NCBI GenBank assembly: GCA_964006375.1 | Contig: OZ023265.1 | Location: 167,672,533 to 167,736,532 of the forward strand | DNA: 64,000 nucleotides | Source: Tillus elongatus | Taxonomy: Eukaryota > Arthropoda > Insecta > Coleoptera > Cleridae | Direction: 5' to 3' | Part shown: piece by piece, positions 17,201-27,199 of the stretch | Position numbering within the stretch: the stretch's first letter is position 1 | Layout: each line of letters begins with the position of its first letter | Notes under the pieces: generated by a model | Databases searched by the model: none | Seen by the model: only the letters and a program-made list of their open reading frames with translations | What the model was told of the DNA's origin: nothing | Made by a program: the position numbers and the translations under genes

Positions 17201-17858
17201 GTTTGATCACCCACTATTTAAAGAAATGCTAAAAATGCACCGGGTAGAACATCACCTGACTACCCCGACTCATCCTAATAGTAATGGTCCTATTGAACGT
17301 GTGCATGGTACACTTTTGGAAATCGTTAAAACAATAACGGTATCGAAAAATAAGATTCTGTTAATGAACCTTTTTGAAAATGCTAGTATAATTTATAATA
17401 GAAGTATACATTCACAAACAGGTTTCAAACCCATAGAATTGTTATTTGGACACCTAGAATCGAACGACATGTTAGATGTCTTTGACATAAATCATTACCA
17501 TGAATGCACTAGCGAATTATATGACCGAATTAAAGCATTATACGAGTTAGTAAAGACACGACAAACAGAAAATAAAGAAAAACATACAACATACCAAAAC
17601 ACTAAAAGAACAGAATTTCCTTTTATACCACCTGATACTCCTGTTTATCGAGATCAGAGACCTCGAGACAAGAGAGCACCTAGATACAAACAAGAAACGG
17701 TAGCTCAAGACTTAAAAGATAAAATCGCTACCCAAAGACGAGCAATTTACCATAAACAAGAAATTAAACCGTTAAGGAAATCACAAGTAACTAAAACCTT
17801 TGTTACAGATGAGACTACACACCTTAACATTGATTCTTTACCTAGTACTAGTAAATAA
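14256..17858 (+). CDS. pol: Pol polyprotein: protease, reverse transcriptase, RNase H, integrase
   Basis: The frame is open for about 1,200 codons from 14256 and extends open upstream to the slip site. Most likely it is made as Gag-Pol by -1 frameshifting, not from its own start. The aspartic protease has its active site at D6 (LIDTGATNS). The reverse transcriptase has FGLRSAPACF and the catalytic box YLDDII (D403, D404). RNase H has TTDAS (D550). The integrase has an HHCC zinc domain (HLHYPDHRG ... CSIC), then D927 (FMDIF), D980 (ITDNQF) and E1014 (NGPIERVH); the D-E gap is 33, slightly short of the usual 35. The domain order protease-RT-RNaseH-IN is that of Ty3/gypsy elements. No break was found. 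The 3' end overlaps env by 50 bp. Confidence 0.93.
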   Translation: MKILIDTGATNSLINSNIAHKYFSDYLQDETFVLKTITTQTQHTESVQVDLFAENQFLKFFVVDFHEHFDALLGADSLETMNALLNFSNGILFLNNLPYELIKYDSLAVNHAEVKTKAIFPIKIKKGPILIPKQSIQGIHIPETTVANNYHCEVPIVTRKGNTLINNPIIKAKHINNAEIDLCNLSIRQNNNQPNIDLSHLDAIKRNALLNTFNEYSDVFYKEGDILTFTNTSKHHIPLNSDIPIFSKPYRFPQIQREEIDRQVEELRRQNIIEESESPYNAPVFLVPKKPDKFGNKSWRMVVDFRKLNEKTIEDKYPIPNIANILDLLGDSQYFSKLDLKSGYHQIEIKPEDRHKTAFSTQQNHYQFLRMPFGLRSAPACFVRTMNNVLKGLLNKICLVYLDDIIILGKNFEDRLNNLRTVLQRLRDHRFKIQTDKSEFCLTEIEYLGHLITIDGVKPNPKLVAKIKGIPLPTTPKQIKAFLGLSGYYRKFIKNYATITKPLTICLKKNSKIIHTPEFINAFNSVKRIISNPPVLAYPDFNKTFNVTTDASNVGVGAVLSQGPIGKDNPIMFVSRTLNKNELNYSTIEKECLAIIWATKMFRPYIYGRQFNIISDHKPLQWLFNLKEPNAKLIRWRLKLEEFDYKIIYKKGKNNLNADFLSRLEAYPLETADDLLSMFNNPGDICQRDPLEITDIDAILNIPQTEIQVTRTESPKIKILSDIRVDQLKAPPSVTQHSQAENTSASLPITDKPLNMFKNQFVFTFYSKPTVNTTNPFGRRKYLVNITEGNDENEILNILREYANPNLCNAIFIKRPEFYETMATLINNTFDNSIKFVYTSKMLEDVTDVTTQQHLLRHLHYPDHRGAQELNAQISRKYYWPSSTLDCQKFVDDCSICQQAKYERHPVKYKLNLTPTAKEPFNTVFMDIFSLAKQKYLTAVDSFSKYVMYQPLVSMNIPDIVEAYINLFSKYKMPKLLITDNQFDHPLFKEMLKMHRVEHHLTTPTHPNSNGPIERVHGTLLEIVKTITVSKNKILLMNLFENASIIYNRSIHSQTGFKPIELLFGHLESNDMLDVFDINHYHECTSELYDRIKALYELVKTRQTENKEKHTTYQNTKRTEFPFIPPDTPVYRDQRPRDKRAPRYKQETVAQDLKDKIATQRRAIYHKQEIKPLRKSQVTKTFVTDETTHLNIDSLPSTSK
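17794..17808 (+). promoter_or_regulatory. candidate splice acceptor just 5' of the env ATG
   Basis: The sequence aacctttgttacag ends directly before ATG at 17809. Splicing here would place the env start codon at the beginning of the exon. Pairing with the donor near 12620 is inferred from the errantivirus expression strategy. Confidence 0.45.
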
Positions 17859-19467
17859 CAGTGAAGTCAACCCGCAGAGAGTAGAAATAAAGGACTTACA
17901 TAACAACCCGGGAATATTACCATTTAAACTTGGAACAGTGCGTATACAAAAGACACACCACACATTCCTACATAATTTTAATCTAGAACCTTTAGGTATA
18001 CATTTTAGAAAATTAGAACAAAATATTGAGACAATTAGCAACTTATCTAATTTTAAGAAATTCAGTAAAGCAATAGAATTAGGTTTTATTACACTACAAG
18101 CGGAACGTCTAAAACAGCAACTCCTAACAATACACCCCGATATTTTAGAGACAAATAAAAGGCCAAAGAGAGGTTTAGTTAATGCTTTAGGATCAATCTT
18201 CAAATTTGTATCCGGTACCCTAGACGCAGATGATGGCGTAAGGTATGATAATGCTCTAAGAGAGTTACAAGGCAACCAGGAAAACATTATAAACCATTTT
18301 AATAAACAATTATCCATTAATAAACAATTAATTGTTAGTTACGAACACACCATCCAAAACATTACGGAAAACTTTAAGGAAGTAGCAAAATTACTACTTA
18401 ACATACAAAACGAACAAATAGCTAATAATGCCATTAATCTAGTCAGATTAGCCATTTTGGACTTAGAATATCTAGTCAGCAATTTGCAAACAGCCATAGG
18501 CTTTGCTACAATGAACTTACTTCATTTAAATATAATTACTGAAAACCAGATTACTGAAATGAAACAAATGCTGTTGAAATATCATGATGCTGATTCTTTT
18601 TATAGTACGGATAATATCCTATTCACTCAAACAATTCAGGTAGAATATTATGTTACACCAGAACATATAGTTTTTCTTTTACACGTCCCTATTTTGGATA
18701 AAATCAATTTTAATTTGTATCATTTATATTCCATACCCACAGTACAAAATACGGTAATTATTGCACCTACCTCGTACGTTGCAATGTACGAAGACAACAT
18801 TTACTACTTGAAAAGAAAATGCAAATATTTGCAGCAGCAATATTTCTGTTCACTTACTGAAATCGAAAAGAACTATCAACAAGACACCTGTATTAAAAAT
18901 TTATTGCAAGTAAAGAAAAATCCAGAATGTAGACATGTGCCTGTAAATGTAACTGACTCTTTAGTAGAAATGATCAATGACGAAAAGTATCTTCTGGTAA
19001 TGCCAAAAGAAACTCTAGTTCACGAAAAGTGCAGTAGCGAAGAGGTACACCGTTTAAAAGGAGTTTACCTATTTACTGTACCATATTCTTGTTCATTTAT
19101 AACAAAAGATTTTCTATACGAAAACTTGGTAGACACACTCAGAGAAGAGCCTGTTCACCTACCACCTTTAAACATAAATATAGCTGATATTAAACCACTT
19201 CAATTAAATTTAAAATCAATAAATCTTGATCAATTATCTAAGCTAACCTTAGACAGCAACCCTTTGTCATATATAAGAACCCCTAACTATTGGACTCATG
19301 GTCACACCTTCTTAATTTGTATAATTGTAGTAATAATAATAATTTTAATTTTATGTAACTTCAAAAGACTTAATGCAGTTTGTACTAACAAAAATAATAA
19401 GAAAAATCATACTCCTATAGACGCGGCTGAAATGCAAGCTTTTCCCTTGCCTGAAACTAAATCTTAA
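17809..19467 (+). CDS. env: Env-like glycoprotein, F-protein type (552 aa)
   Basis: This is a membrane fusion-type envelope protein of the errantivirus / baculovirus F family. The ATG at 17809 follows the candidate splice acceptor. Residues 1-16 are hydrophobic (LTLILYLVLV), a probable signal peptide. A furin-type site RPKR lies at residues 118-121, followed by a Gly-rich hydrophobic stretch that begins GLVNALGSIF and matches the position of a fusion peptide. Asn-rich helical sequence follows at about 165-250. One transmembrane helix is at about 500-520 (FLICIIVVIIIILIL), with a cytoplasmic tail of about 30 residues. The frame is uninterrupted. Function is inferred from layout; entry activity is not shown. 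Confidence 0.88.
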   Translation: MRLHTLTLILYLVLVNNSEVNPQRVEIKDLHNNPGILPFKLGTVRIQKTHHTFLHNFNLEPLGIHFRKLEQNIETISNLSNFKKFSKAIELGFITLQAERLKQQLLTIHPDILETNKRPKRGLVNALGSIFKFVSGTLDADDGVRYDNALRELQGNQENIINHFNKQLSINKQLIVSYEHTIQNITENFKEVAKLLLNIQNEQIANNAINLVRLAILDLEYLVSNLQTAIGFATMNLLHLNIITENQITEMKQMLLKYHDADSFYSTDNILFTQTIQVEYYVTPEHIVFLLHVPILDKINFNLYHLYSIPTVQNTVIIAPTSYVAMYEDNIYYLKRKCKYLQQQYFCSLTEIEKNYQQDTCIKNLLQVKKNPECRHVPVNVTDSLVEMINDEKYLLVMPKETLVHEKCSSEEVHRLKGVYLFTVPYSCSFITKDFLYENLVDTLREEPVHLPPLNINIADIKPLQLNLKSINLDQLSKLTLDSNPLSYIRTPNYWTHGHTFLICIIVVIIIILILCNFKRLNAVCTNKNNKKNHTPIDAAEMQAFPLPETKS

Positions 19468-19589
19468 TGTAATTCTAAATTTGTAATAATGATGTATTAT
19501 CCATTCTTTATATGTTTCTTTTAAATATGTTACCTTTATAAGTTTTACCTTTTGTAAATGAAAATTTATGCTACCCCATAAATTTCCAT

Positions 19590-19602
19590 CTGATAGGGGA
19601 GG
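19590..19602 (+). promoter_or_regulatory. polypurine tract
   Basis: The purine-rich run gataggggagg ends at the 3' LTR, where plus-strand DNA synthesis would be primed. Confidence 0.75.
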
Positions 19603-19894
19603 AGTCATCAATGACGAATTGCTGATAATTAATTATAAATAACCTTATCTAGCAATTCCTAAGAAATTTATGACTTTAACCTCTGTTATCTATTATGCAA
19701 ATGTAGTAGGAAGTAAGAGACTATAAATATGAGTTCTTTTGGATTGTAACACTTGTTGTGTAGCTATCGTGTAATAAACATCGTCAATTAACGCACATAG
19801 TGTATTATTGAAGGGATAGTTCCAACCCCTTTACTCCCGGGAATAAAGGAAAGCCTTTTTTAAAAAGGTACTTCACGGGATAAGGTCTTTGTCT
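19603..19894 (+). repeat. 3' LTR (292 bp)
   Basis: No difference from the 5' LTR was found by eye over all 292 positions. It is followed by CGCG (19895-19898), the right copy of the target duplication. Confidence 0.93.
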
Positions 19895-19898
19895 CGCG

Positions 19899-19950
19899 AA
19901 GGTCCTTTTTCAAATTTTCAAGTAGGTAGTAGTCACTGGGGGATAAATTC
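19899..19950 (-). pseudogene. mariner relic, 5' part separated by the LTR element
   Basis: The minus strand encodes SPSDYYLLENLKKDL, the third catalytic-aspartate region of a mariner transposase, and runs in frame into 11926 when the LTR element is removed. The fragment is truncated at its 5' side where LINE sequence begins. Confidence 0.75.
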
Positions 19951-20633
19951 CGCATTGTATGCAATTTTGATGCTTAAAGATTCCTTAAGCTCGGAACATC
20001 TGCTGAAAGTCTATTACGCGGTTGTCTATTCACATCTGAGTTACAGTATCGTTATCTAGGGCCAATCTTCGGACTACCATAGAATATTTGTGCTACAGAA
20101 ACGAATCCTGAGATTAATATACAATCTACCTTATGGGCACTCTTGTCGTGACATTTTAAAGAAAAATAACATTATGACGTTAGCATCAGTTTATTTGTTC
20201 CATCTGTTAACTCACGTTCATAAAAACAAGAGAAAATTTGTTATCAACTCGGATTTTCATGGGTACAACACTCGTGAAAAAGATACTTTTCACCTGAATA
20301 AATGTCACCATTTTTTTTAAGAAGTCGCCATGTTATGCGGGTTGCTTTTTGTACAACCAGCTGCCTTGTTCTCTGAAGAACACAAATTGTACAAAAAAAC
20401 TTAGAAAGCAACTGAAGGTTGCTTTAATTACTCATAGTTTTTATAGTTTGAGTGAATTTTGTGAAGCTGCACTGTAAACGTATTTTTTTTGTTGTGATGT
20501 GAAGCTCGTTAGATTTTAGATTTTTGGGCACGTACTTTTGACAAGTTGTGATACGTATTTTATTTTTTTATCTTGTAAGTTTTTTGACTTGTCCGATTTA
20601 CAATAATTGTAACTAAAGGACCAAATAAATATT

Positions 20634-20640
<7 letters not shown>
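19951..20640 (+). pseudogene. LINE C-terminal relic with ATT-rich tail
   Basis: Plus-strand frames encode VYYAVVYSHLSYSIVI (post-RT), then 20090-20320 with FVLQKRILRLIYNLPYGHSC, LASVYLFHLLTHVHKNK and HGYNTREKD. This is the conserved end of a common insect LINE ORF2 (YY..HL.YGI...GN and YNTR motifs). A stop after SIVI breaks the frame. The 3' UTR ends in an ATT repeat near 20630. No RT core remains. Confidence 0.8.
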
Positions 20641-20690
<50 letters not shown>

Positions 20691-20704
20691 ATTATTATTA
20701 TGTT
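20617..20704. repeat. (ATT)n(TA)n(TTA)n simple repeat at LINE junction
   Basis: The ATT repeat forms the 3' tail of the upstream LINE relic, expanded through a TA array into a TTA repeat that touches the next LINE fragment. Confidence 0.85.
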
Positions 20705-21655
20705 GTATTATATTGTTCAGCTTTAGCCCCTACTTTGTTTCTTCTCCACATCTCCACATCAATGTCGTCCTCTCTAGCACATCCAACCCAGTTCACAGTT
20801 ACGCGGACGACAGCACCCTCCATTCAAATATACAATATAACAAGCCTGTCTCTTTAGCCCAATTAGATGAGGATCGCAGACTCATGGAGGATTTAATCTC
20901 CGTGGGGAAGTAGAAATCTTGTACAATTCAACCCCACCAAATCACAGTCTTGCTTTCTTTCTCATAAGATATACAACACTAGACCCATCACAATAAACAA
21001 CCAAGTTATTCAAAGTAATGAGTCCTTTTCACTTGTTGGCATCTCTGTGGATCGAAATCTCAATTGGCACCAAAATGTCAAATTAGGTTTCCTCTTCCGG
21101 GCTCGCAAATACTTTTCACCAGCTAATCTCTATACTTTATACACTTCACAAATAAGACCAAACCTCGAATACTGCTCCCACATCTGGGGTGCTGCTGCCG
21201 CTTCTACACTCGCTATTCTGGACTCCATTTAGAAGAGAGCTATACGTCTCATCGGTGACCCTACCCCTACCCAAATGCTGTCATCCCTTGCTCACCGACG
21301 TGCCGTTGGTGACCCCTCTCTCTTTTATAGATATCTGCACGGGCACTGCTCAGAGGAGCTTACTTCCATAGTTACTCCACCTGCTGCCCCCAACAGATCT
21401 TCCAGGGGAACAGAGCGAATGCATCCTTTTACTGTCCAGGTCACCAGCCATAGAACATCTTGTTATGCCCGCTCTTTTGTCCCGAGGACTTCCAAGTTGT
21501 GGAATTCCTTGCCGGCACATGTTTTCCTTCTCCCCCGAACCTCCAAACCTTCAAGACCAGAATTAACAAGTTGCCTCTTTTCTCCTTGTCGACACCCACG
21601 GTACGATAGTATTTAGGCTGTAAGCCCTCGTGGTGTGTTGTTGAAATAAAAAAAA
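20705..21655 (+). pseudogene. jockey/CR1-like LINE, 3' part with RT motif
   Basis: The frame at 20713-20913 contains the reverse transcriptase box SYADDSTLH. The frame at 21047-21232 contains NLYTLYTSQIRPNLEYCSHIW. The frame at 21275-21616 holds the C-terminal tail with SFVPRTSKLWNSLP. The pieces are split by frameshifts and stops. The 3' end is AT-rich (aaataaaaaaaataaaaag) near 21650. It is the sister copy of the minus-strand fragment at 5497-6200. 5' truncated; inactive. Confidence 0.85.
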
Positions 21656-21989
21656 TAAAAAGTAAAATATGGACTATACGGAGCGTGATCAATTTGTTCG
21701 AAACCGCAGTCACGAATTACGGCTTGTGCAAGTCCAGTTGTACGGAGCAGATTGGGATAAATGGAATACCACGAAATACTAAACATTTAAATTAAAATCA
21801 AATGCGTGCATTAACATTACGAGTTTAGAAAGACTAGCATCCTGGTTTAATAACCCGTTTATATAATCTAGAAGGACCAGAGGAATTGTTATTTGTATGA
21901 GCAGATTTATAATTAATACACGTGGTAACAATAACAATTTAATATGATAGAGTTACAAAGTTAAATACAAAAATGAATGTTGTGATTTA
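21656..21989. other. AT-rich non-coding stretch
   Basis: No coding, RNA or repeat feature recognised. Confidence 0.4.
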
Positions 21990-22210
21990 ATAATTCATTC
22001 TCATGAAATTTCTTTAGGGTTCATGACTTGGCCACTAAGAAAAAAAATCGTCTTCCTGTACTCATACCCATAAAGTTCTGAAACGTTATATTACTCGAGT
22101 TTCAACCAAAAAATGCCAATTTTCACCAAATCACCTCTCATTTATTCCCTACCCCCTTAAGCGATCTTACCCAAAAACAATTCGAAGCATTCTTTTGTCG
22201 GGTGCTAATT
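21990..22210 (-). repeat. dispersed repeat, copy 2
   Basis: Reverse-complement match of window positions 1-200, with shared blocks such as the complement of GGTGAAAATTG and ATAACGTTTCAGA. Divergence is moderate. The match extends to the first base of the window, so the true length is longer. Confidence 0.6.
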
Positions 22211-22318
22211 GGATACCAAATTTGAAGATGATATCTCAAATCGTTTAGAATTTTCCCCATATACCCCATCCAGCCGCTCTTTGGTGCTTTGAGGTGGAAG
22301 ACCTTATCAAGTAAGTAA

Positions 22319-25300
22319 TTGAATAATAATGTACGTTCCATTGGTAATAAAATAGATATGTTTTATAGTGCAGTCTGCGAGGCGGAATATGATATTGTCT
22401 GTCTCTCGGAAACTTGGTTATCGGATAGCATTGGTGATTCTGAACTGTTCCCGGATACGTATAATGTGTTGAGGTGCGACAGGGATAGGGCTGCGGCTAA
22501 CCTTTCGACGGGTGGTGGTGTTCTGCTGGCATACAGGAGTTCAATCTTTGATGCCGAATTGTTGGATATGAGTATTTTTCGCAATATCTTTTCACTAATT
22601 GACATTGTCGGCTGTAAGCTGCGATCATCCTCGAGATCTATGCACATAATTGTATTATATATACATCCGAACTTGCCTGCCGACCAGTACGAATTGTTTT
22701 TGGATTTGTTGGAGGTGCTTGATGTTTCTGATAGTGTTATAGTTATTGGTGACTTTAATGCTCCAAACTTTGTGACACCAAACACAAGTGATTCTAAATC
22801 TAGATTTATAAAGGATTTCATACCTTTCAAGAACCTTCAACAAACATAATGCCAATAATCGTCTTTTAGATTTAGTTATAAGTAATGTGGAGTGCTCTGT
22901 TTCTCGAGATGAACTACTTCTAATCAGGGAGGACATTCATCATCCGGCACTTATTATTTCTCTAAATAAGCTTCTAGATAAGGGTAACTTTTTATTTACA
23001 CCTAATGATAAAATTTATTATTTTAGGAAGGCAAATTTTCCTGATTTGTATGATACGGTTTTTAACACTGATTGGCATTTTCTTAATAATTTTAATAATG
23101 TCGAAGATGCTTGTACAGCTTTTTATGAGAGATTGTATCGCATTTTTGACATTCATGTTCCTACTTATAGGCAAAATTTTAGAAATCCGCCTAGATACCT
23201 AAGTGGTTTACCTCTGATATTATGAAGAATATTAAAGTGAAGCATAAGCATAGACGGAATTTCTTAACTTTCAAAAAACCTGTGGATTTAACAACATTTA
23301 AGGAACTAAGATGTCATAAAACGGGATATTAATAATGCTTACCTTAGCTATATCAGAAAAACTGAGGAACTTCTTACCAGTGATTCTAAACAGTTTTGGT
23401 CATTTATAAGAGATAAAGCTCAAAAAACTAGAATACCTGGCAAATGAAAGATATACTGGGTAATGTCGTCAATACACCTCTTAACATCATAAATGGTTTT
23501 AGTGCTCATTTTAGAAGTGTGTATTTGCCAACTTTTTCAAATCCTATCAGTGTCTCTAGAGATGAGAGTGGTATTTGTTTGCCGCCGGTTGTAGATATTA
23601 CTCACATTAATGAGGATGTCATTTCTGCCGCCAAAAGGCAATTAAAAACAGGTGTCTGTTCCGGTCATGATCAGGTTCCTGCTTTCCTGATCAAATATTG
23701 TGCGCAAGTCCTGGTAAAGCCCTTACATATAATATATAACCTTATTTTAAAAACGTCATGTTTTTTAAACCTTTGGAAAATAGCAAAGATATGTCCAGTC
23801 CATAAGAGTGGGGATGTTGATGACGTCAGAAATTATAGGCCCATATCAGCTTTGTGCAATTTCTGTAAAATTTTGGTAATAATAATGTATTCCCATATTT
23901 ATCCTTCTATCAGGCCGTATATTTCACCCCGTCAGCATGGGTTTATGAAAGGTAGATCTACTGTCTCTAACCTGACATGTTTTACATAATACGTGTCTAA
24001 TGTAGTTGTTAACCACGGGCAGGTGGAAGTTATTTACACCGACTTATCAAAAGTCTTCGATCGCATAGATCATCATTTACTCTTAACAAAAGTAAATAAA
24101 TTTGGTTTTGTTAATTTATTATTGTCTTTGTTTGCTAGCTATCTTTCTGATCGGTTGCAATTTGTCTCTTATAATGGTTCTAAGTCGGATACATTTAGCG
24201 CTACCTCAGGTGTTCCACAGGGTTCCAATCTTGGACCTCTATTATTTTTAACTTTTATTGATGACTTAAAGGAGACTATTGACTGTGAATTTCTGATGTA
24301 TGCAGATGATGTGAAGTTGTTTCACAAAATAGAGTCCACCGAAGACTGCCCATTCCTGCAAGATCGTCTGACGTCCTTGAATTCCTGGTGTAATGACAAT
24401 AATCTTACTCTTAATGTTTCAAAATCTGAAGTTGTTAGCTATTCCTTGAAGCGATCACCAATACTATTTGCTTATATTATTGAACAGCTTGAAATGAAAA
24501 GATCTGCATCTATAAAAGACCTAGCTGTCAATTTTGACCAAAGATTATCATTTATTGAACATATTGACCATGCCACTTTATCTATTGTGAGACTGTGAGG
24601 CTTTATAGTGCGTAATACGAAATCCTTCTTAGGTACTGATGCTTTGATTGTGCTGTTCTACTGTCTGGTTAGGTCCCGATTAGAATATGGTTGTGTGTGG
24701 AATCCCCTCTATGCTGTTCATATTGATCGAGTGGAAAAGATACAAAGAAGGTTTCTAAAATATATATCTTTCAAGCTCGATGGCGTATATACTTCTCAAG
24801 GTCTTAACTATTCGCTTTATCTGGAAAGATTTGGGTTTCTGGCTCTCCATCTGAGAAGACTGCTTGATGGTGTTGGTTTTTTTTATACAAGATCTTGCAT
24901 AATCAGGTTGACTGTTCTTATTTATTGTCTCTAGTCTGTTTTAAAATTCCACGGCTATCTAGTCGAAGCATGGAGCTATTAACTTATCACAGCGGTGCAC
25001 ATACATATATTTTGGTAACGTCACCCATACACTTTATTATTAATACCATTAGTAAAATGTGTCCTACCTGCGACGTAAATTGCGATGCTTTGAGGAACGT
25101 TTGCCATTCCGTTGCCGCTTATTTTGATACATTTTTTAAAATTGAATCTGTGTAGCACTTGTCATTTTATCACGTATATAATTTTGCATTAAATTTAGGT
25201 TGTGGCAATTTATATTTTTGTTAGGTTTGGTTTTGCTAGGATTATTATTAGACTTAGTGTTAATTCTTTAGTTTTTGTTAATTATTAATTATATAATATA

Positions 25301-25411
25301 GCTATTACTTATGCTGTACTATTGTTTTGCAGTCATTTATATTGATTTTTTCTTTTTTTTGTATGCTTTTACCCTGTAATTGGTTGTAACTGTTGGGTAA
25401 ATAAATAAAAT
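22319..25411 (+). pseudogene. jockey-superfamily LINE ORF2, broken (endonuclease plus RT)
   Basis: 22319-22849 encodes an apurinic-type endonuclease: NVRSIGNK start, CLSETWL and IGDFNAP. 22887-23225 continues with LVISNVECS. 23444-23989 has RPISAL and RQHGFMKGRST. 23993-24598 is the RT core: TDLSKVFDRIDH, SGVPQGSNLGPLLF and the catalytic box YADDVKLF. 24608-24934 has the post-RT EYGCVW region. The order is right but at least five frameshifts or stops separate the blocks. No ORF1 is present, so the copy is 5' truncated at the start of the endonuclease. The 3' end is near 25411 with an AAATA-rich tail. This is the longest LINE relic here but cannot make a working protein. Confidence 0.88.
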
Positions 25412-25563
25412 AACAGCTCTATACTCAATTTTCGTGACTCCTGGCATCGTGATGAACAAGTATCAGTTATAAGGAAACTAATCGACATAAAATCCATTTT
25501 TGTTTTTTCCAGGGCTAATAAGACTTGAGCCAAAATTTGACAGGCTGAAATAACCTGGATCTA

Positions 25564-25601
25564 TGCCAGGCCGGGATATTTTGGCGCTTACCTCGTACAG
25601 C
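25564..25601. repeat. solitary mariner TIR
   Basis: gccaggccgggatattttgg followed by cgcttacctcgta matches the reverse complement of the TIR of the mariner relic at 11709-11745. No second TIR or transposase was found nearby. Confidence 0.55.
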
Positions 25602-25732
25602 TTATGCAAACTAAATGTCCACCATTGTTATTATTAAAGACACAAAAATGTTTAGTTAGCAACCTAGTAGTATTTATAGCACGCTCTCGTAGTTTGTGCA
25701 TACACGGGTGGTTGCAAGCTAATTTTAGGAAA

Positions 25733-25945
25733 AAAGACCCACGGTTTGCCCAAATAAAAAGCTATCGGAAGAGGAAATCGCATCAGAATCCACCCTCCGA
25801 GAAGTTCAGTGAAAAGCGAAACTCGAGCATATTTTAAGAAATTTTTTTATAAAGCTGACATCGCGCCACCTAATCCGTTTCCTCCCTAAAGACACTCGGT
25901 TTGCCAAGTTAAAAAGCTAGGGGAAGGGAAACCCACATCATATTG
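25733..25945 (+). repeat. direct repeat pair of about 52 bp
   Basis: aagacccacggtttgcccaa at 25733 and aagacactcggtttgccaag at 25890 start two similar segments, both continuing through AAAAAGCTA and GGAAA to CACATCA-like ends. Spacing is about 157 bp. Function unknown. Confidence 0.55.
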
Positions 25946-26990
25946 CACCGCGGCAGAAATTTAGGGAAGGAGGCATTATCTACCAACCGCCCCCACACGA
26001 CTAACCTTACTCGCCACTGGAAAATAACCACAAGGTAAAATACTATCAACGTGCATCTAAGGTTTGGAAGCCTCATCCCACGCCAATACGAGGCATTCCC
26101 TCTGCACCATCTACGTGACAAGAACAGCAGAAAGGGTCCATCAATAATTTGGAGAGCCCGCTGAGGTCAACTCAACAGAGCCCTGCTCAAATGTAGTAAT
26201 GGTCTGGACAGCCTTAAATGACTCCAACATATGTATTCTGAGAGGTCCTACTGGCCCCTAAGAAGCTGAAGGACTCTGTGTCTCTGCTGGGCCCCATAGA
26301 ACAACACCTCAGCAGTTAAAGTTAAGTACCTGGTTTATCTGCTTTCATTATTTTCACTTTAAATGTCGTTAATAACTGTTGCAAGCAACCGGTTTTTTTT
26401 ATATACAATATTTGCATTATGTAAATGTAAATTCATATTTTATAAATAAATACCATTTTTTTTATATACAATATTTGCATTATGTAAATTCATATTTTAT
26501 CAATAAATAACTGTAACTGAGTCTCCATTTTTACTTGTATCTTCGACACCACATGAATTATGGGGCTTGTGGAGGACCCCCCCCCCCCAAATTCCTATTT
26601 AAAGTATGTATTTAGTGTCAGCTCACCAGTGGCTAGTCGTGCACTTTCTTTTACGATTTAAATTTAATTCATTAGAAACCAATTAAGTTATACTGGCTTT
26701 ATTTATCAGCAGTTGGTTTATCTAACACTGACCCTTAGGATAATCTGCAAAATCATCATATAACGACATATTTGTTTGCATTTCTAGTTCTAAATTGAAA
26801 AGTGGATATTCAAACGGACCTAGGTACCAAATCCTGAAAAATTGCGTTAATGCGGTAATGTGAGTATGTGACATCGCCAATAACCTACAAGGCCTTCGTA
26901 AAATTTCATATTGTTTAGCTAAACTTTGTGCATGTGCCAGCAGGTCTTCTAAGTAAAAAACGGTCTAAGTACCAACGTATTTACACTGCA
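25946..26990. other. non-coding stretch with a short tandem repeat and a poly-C run
   Basis: At 26393-26510 two units of about 60 bp repeat (ttttttatatacaatatttg, then cattatgtaaat and tcatattttat). A run of about 13 C lies at 26577-26590. Otherwise no gene or family was recognised. Confidence 0.5.
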
Positions 26991-27199
26991 AGTGTACAAA
27001 ACGGATGTGCCGCAGGGTGTTCAATCTAAGTACGAGGTGCCAAAAAAAGGCCAAAAGTCTCTGAAAGTGTTAGAAAATAACGCAAAAGGTGCAGAGTTAG
27101 TGGTTTACAACATACAAATTATAAAGGTGTTATTGTTCCAGCAAAAACTCCATCTAGCCGCGAGGTGTTATCTTGACCTGTGAAATGCATGCCGGTATA

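Larger units (their letters stand above)
11927..19894 (+). mobile_element. complete errantivirus-like (gypsy/Ty3 group) LTR retrotransposon with env
   Basis: 7,968 bp in total. The two 292-bp LTRs (11927-12218 and 19603-19894) read as identical by eye. LTRs begin AGTCATC and end TTTGTCT, the AG...-type termini used by many errantiviruses. A primer-binding site follows the 5' LTR and a purine tract (aggggagg) precedes the 3' LTR. The order is 5' UTR tandem repeats, gag, pol in the -1 frame, then env. All three frames are open. It sits in an older mariner relic. Everything needed for an active copy appears present; whether it is active cannot be told from sequence alone. Confidence 0.93.

Noticed and set aside
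17800..17808. Env start at the TTG at 17800
   Set aside because: The ATG at 17809 follows a candidate splice acceptor and opens directly into a signal-peptide-like stretch.
26577..26590. Poly-C run as a regulatory element
   Set aside because: A simple homopolymer with no associated gene; it may also be a sequencing-length artefact.
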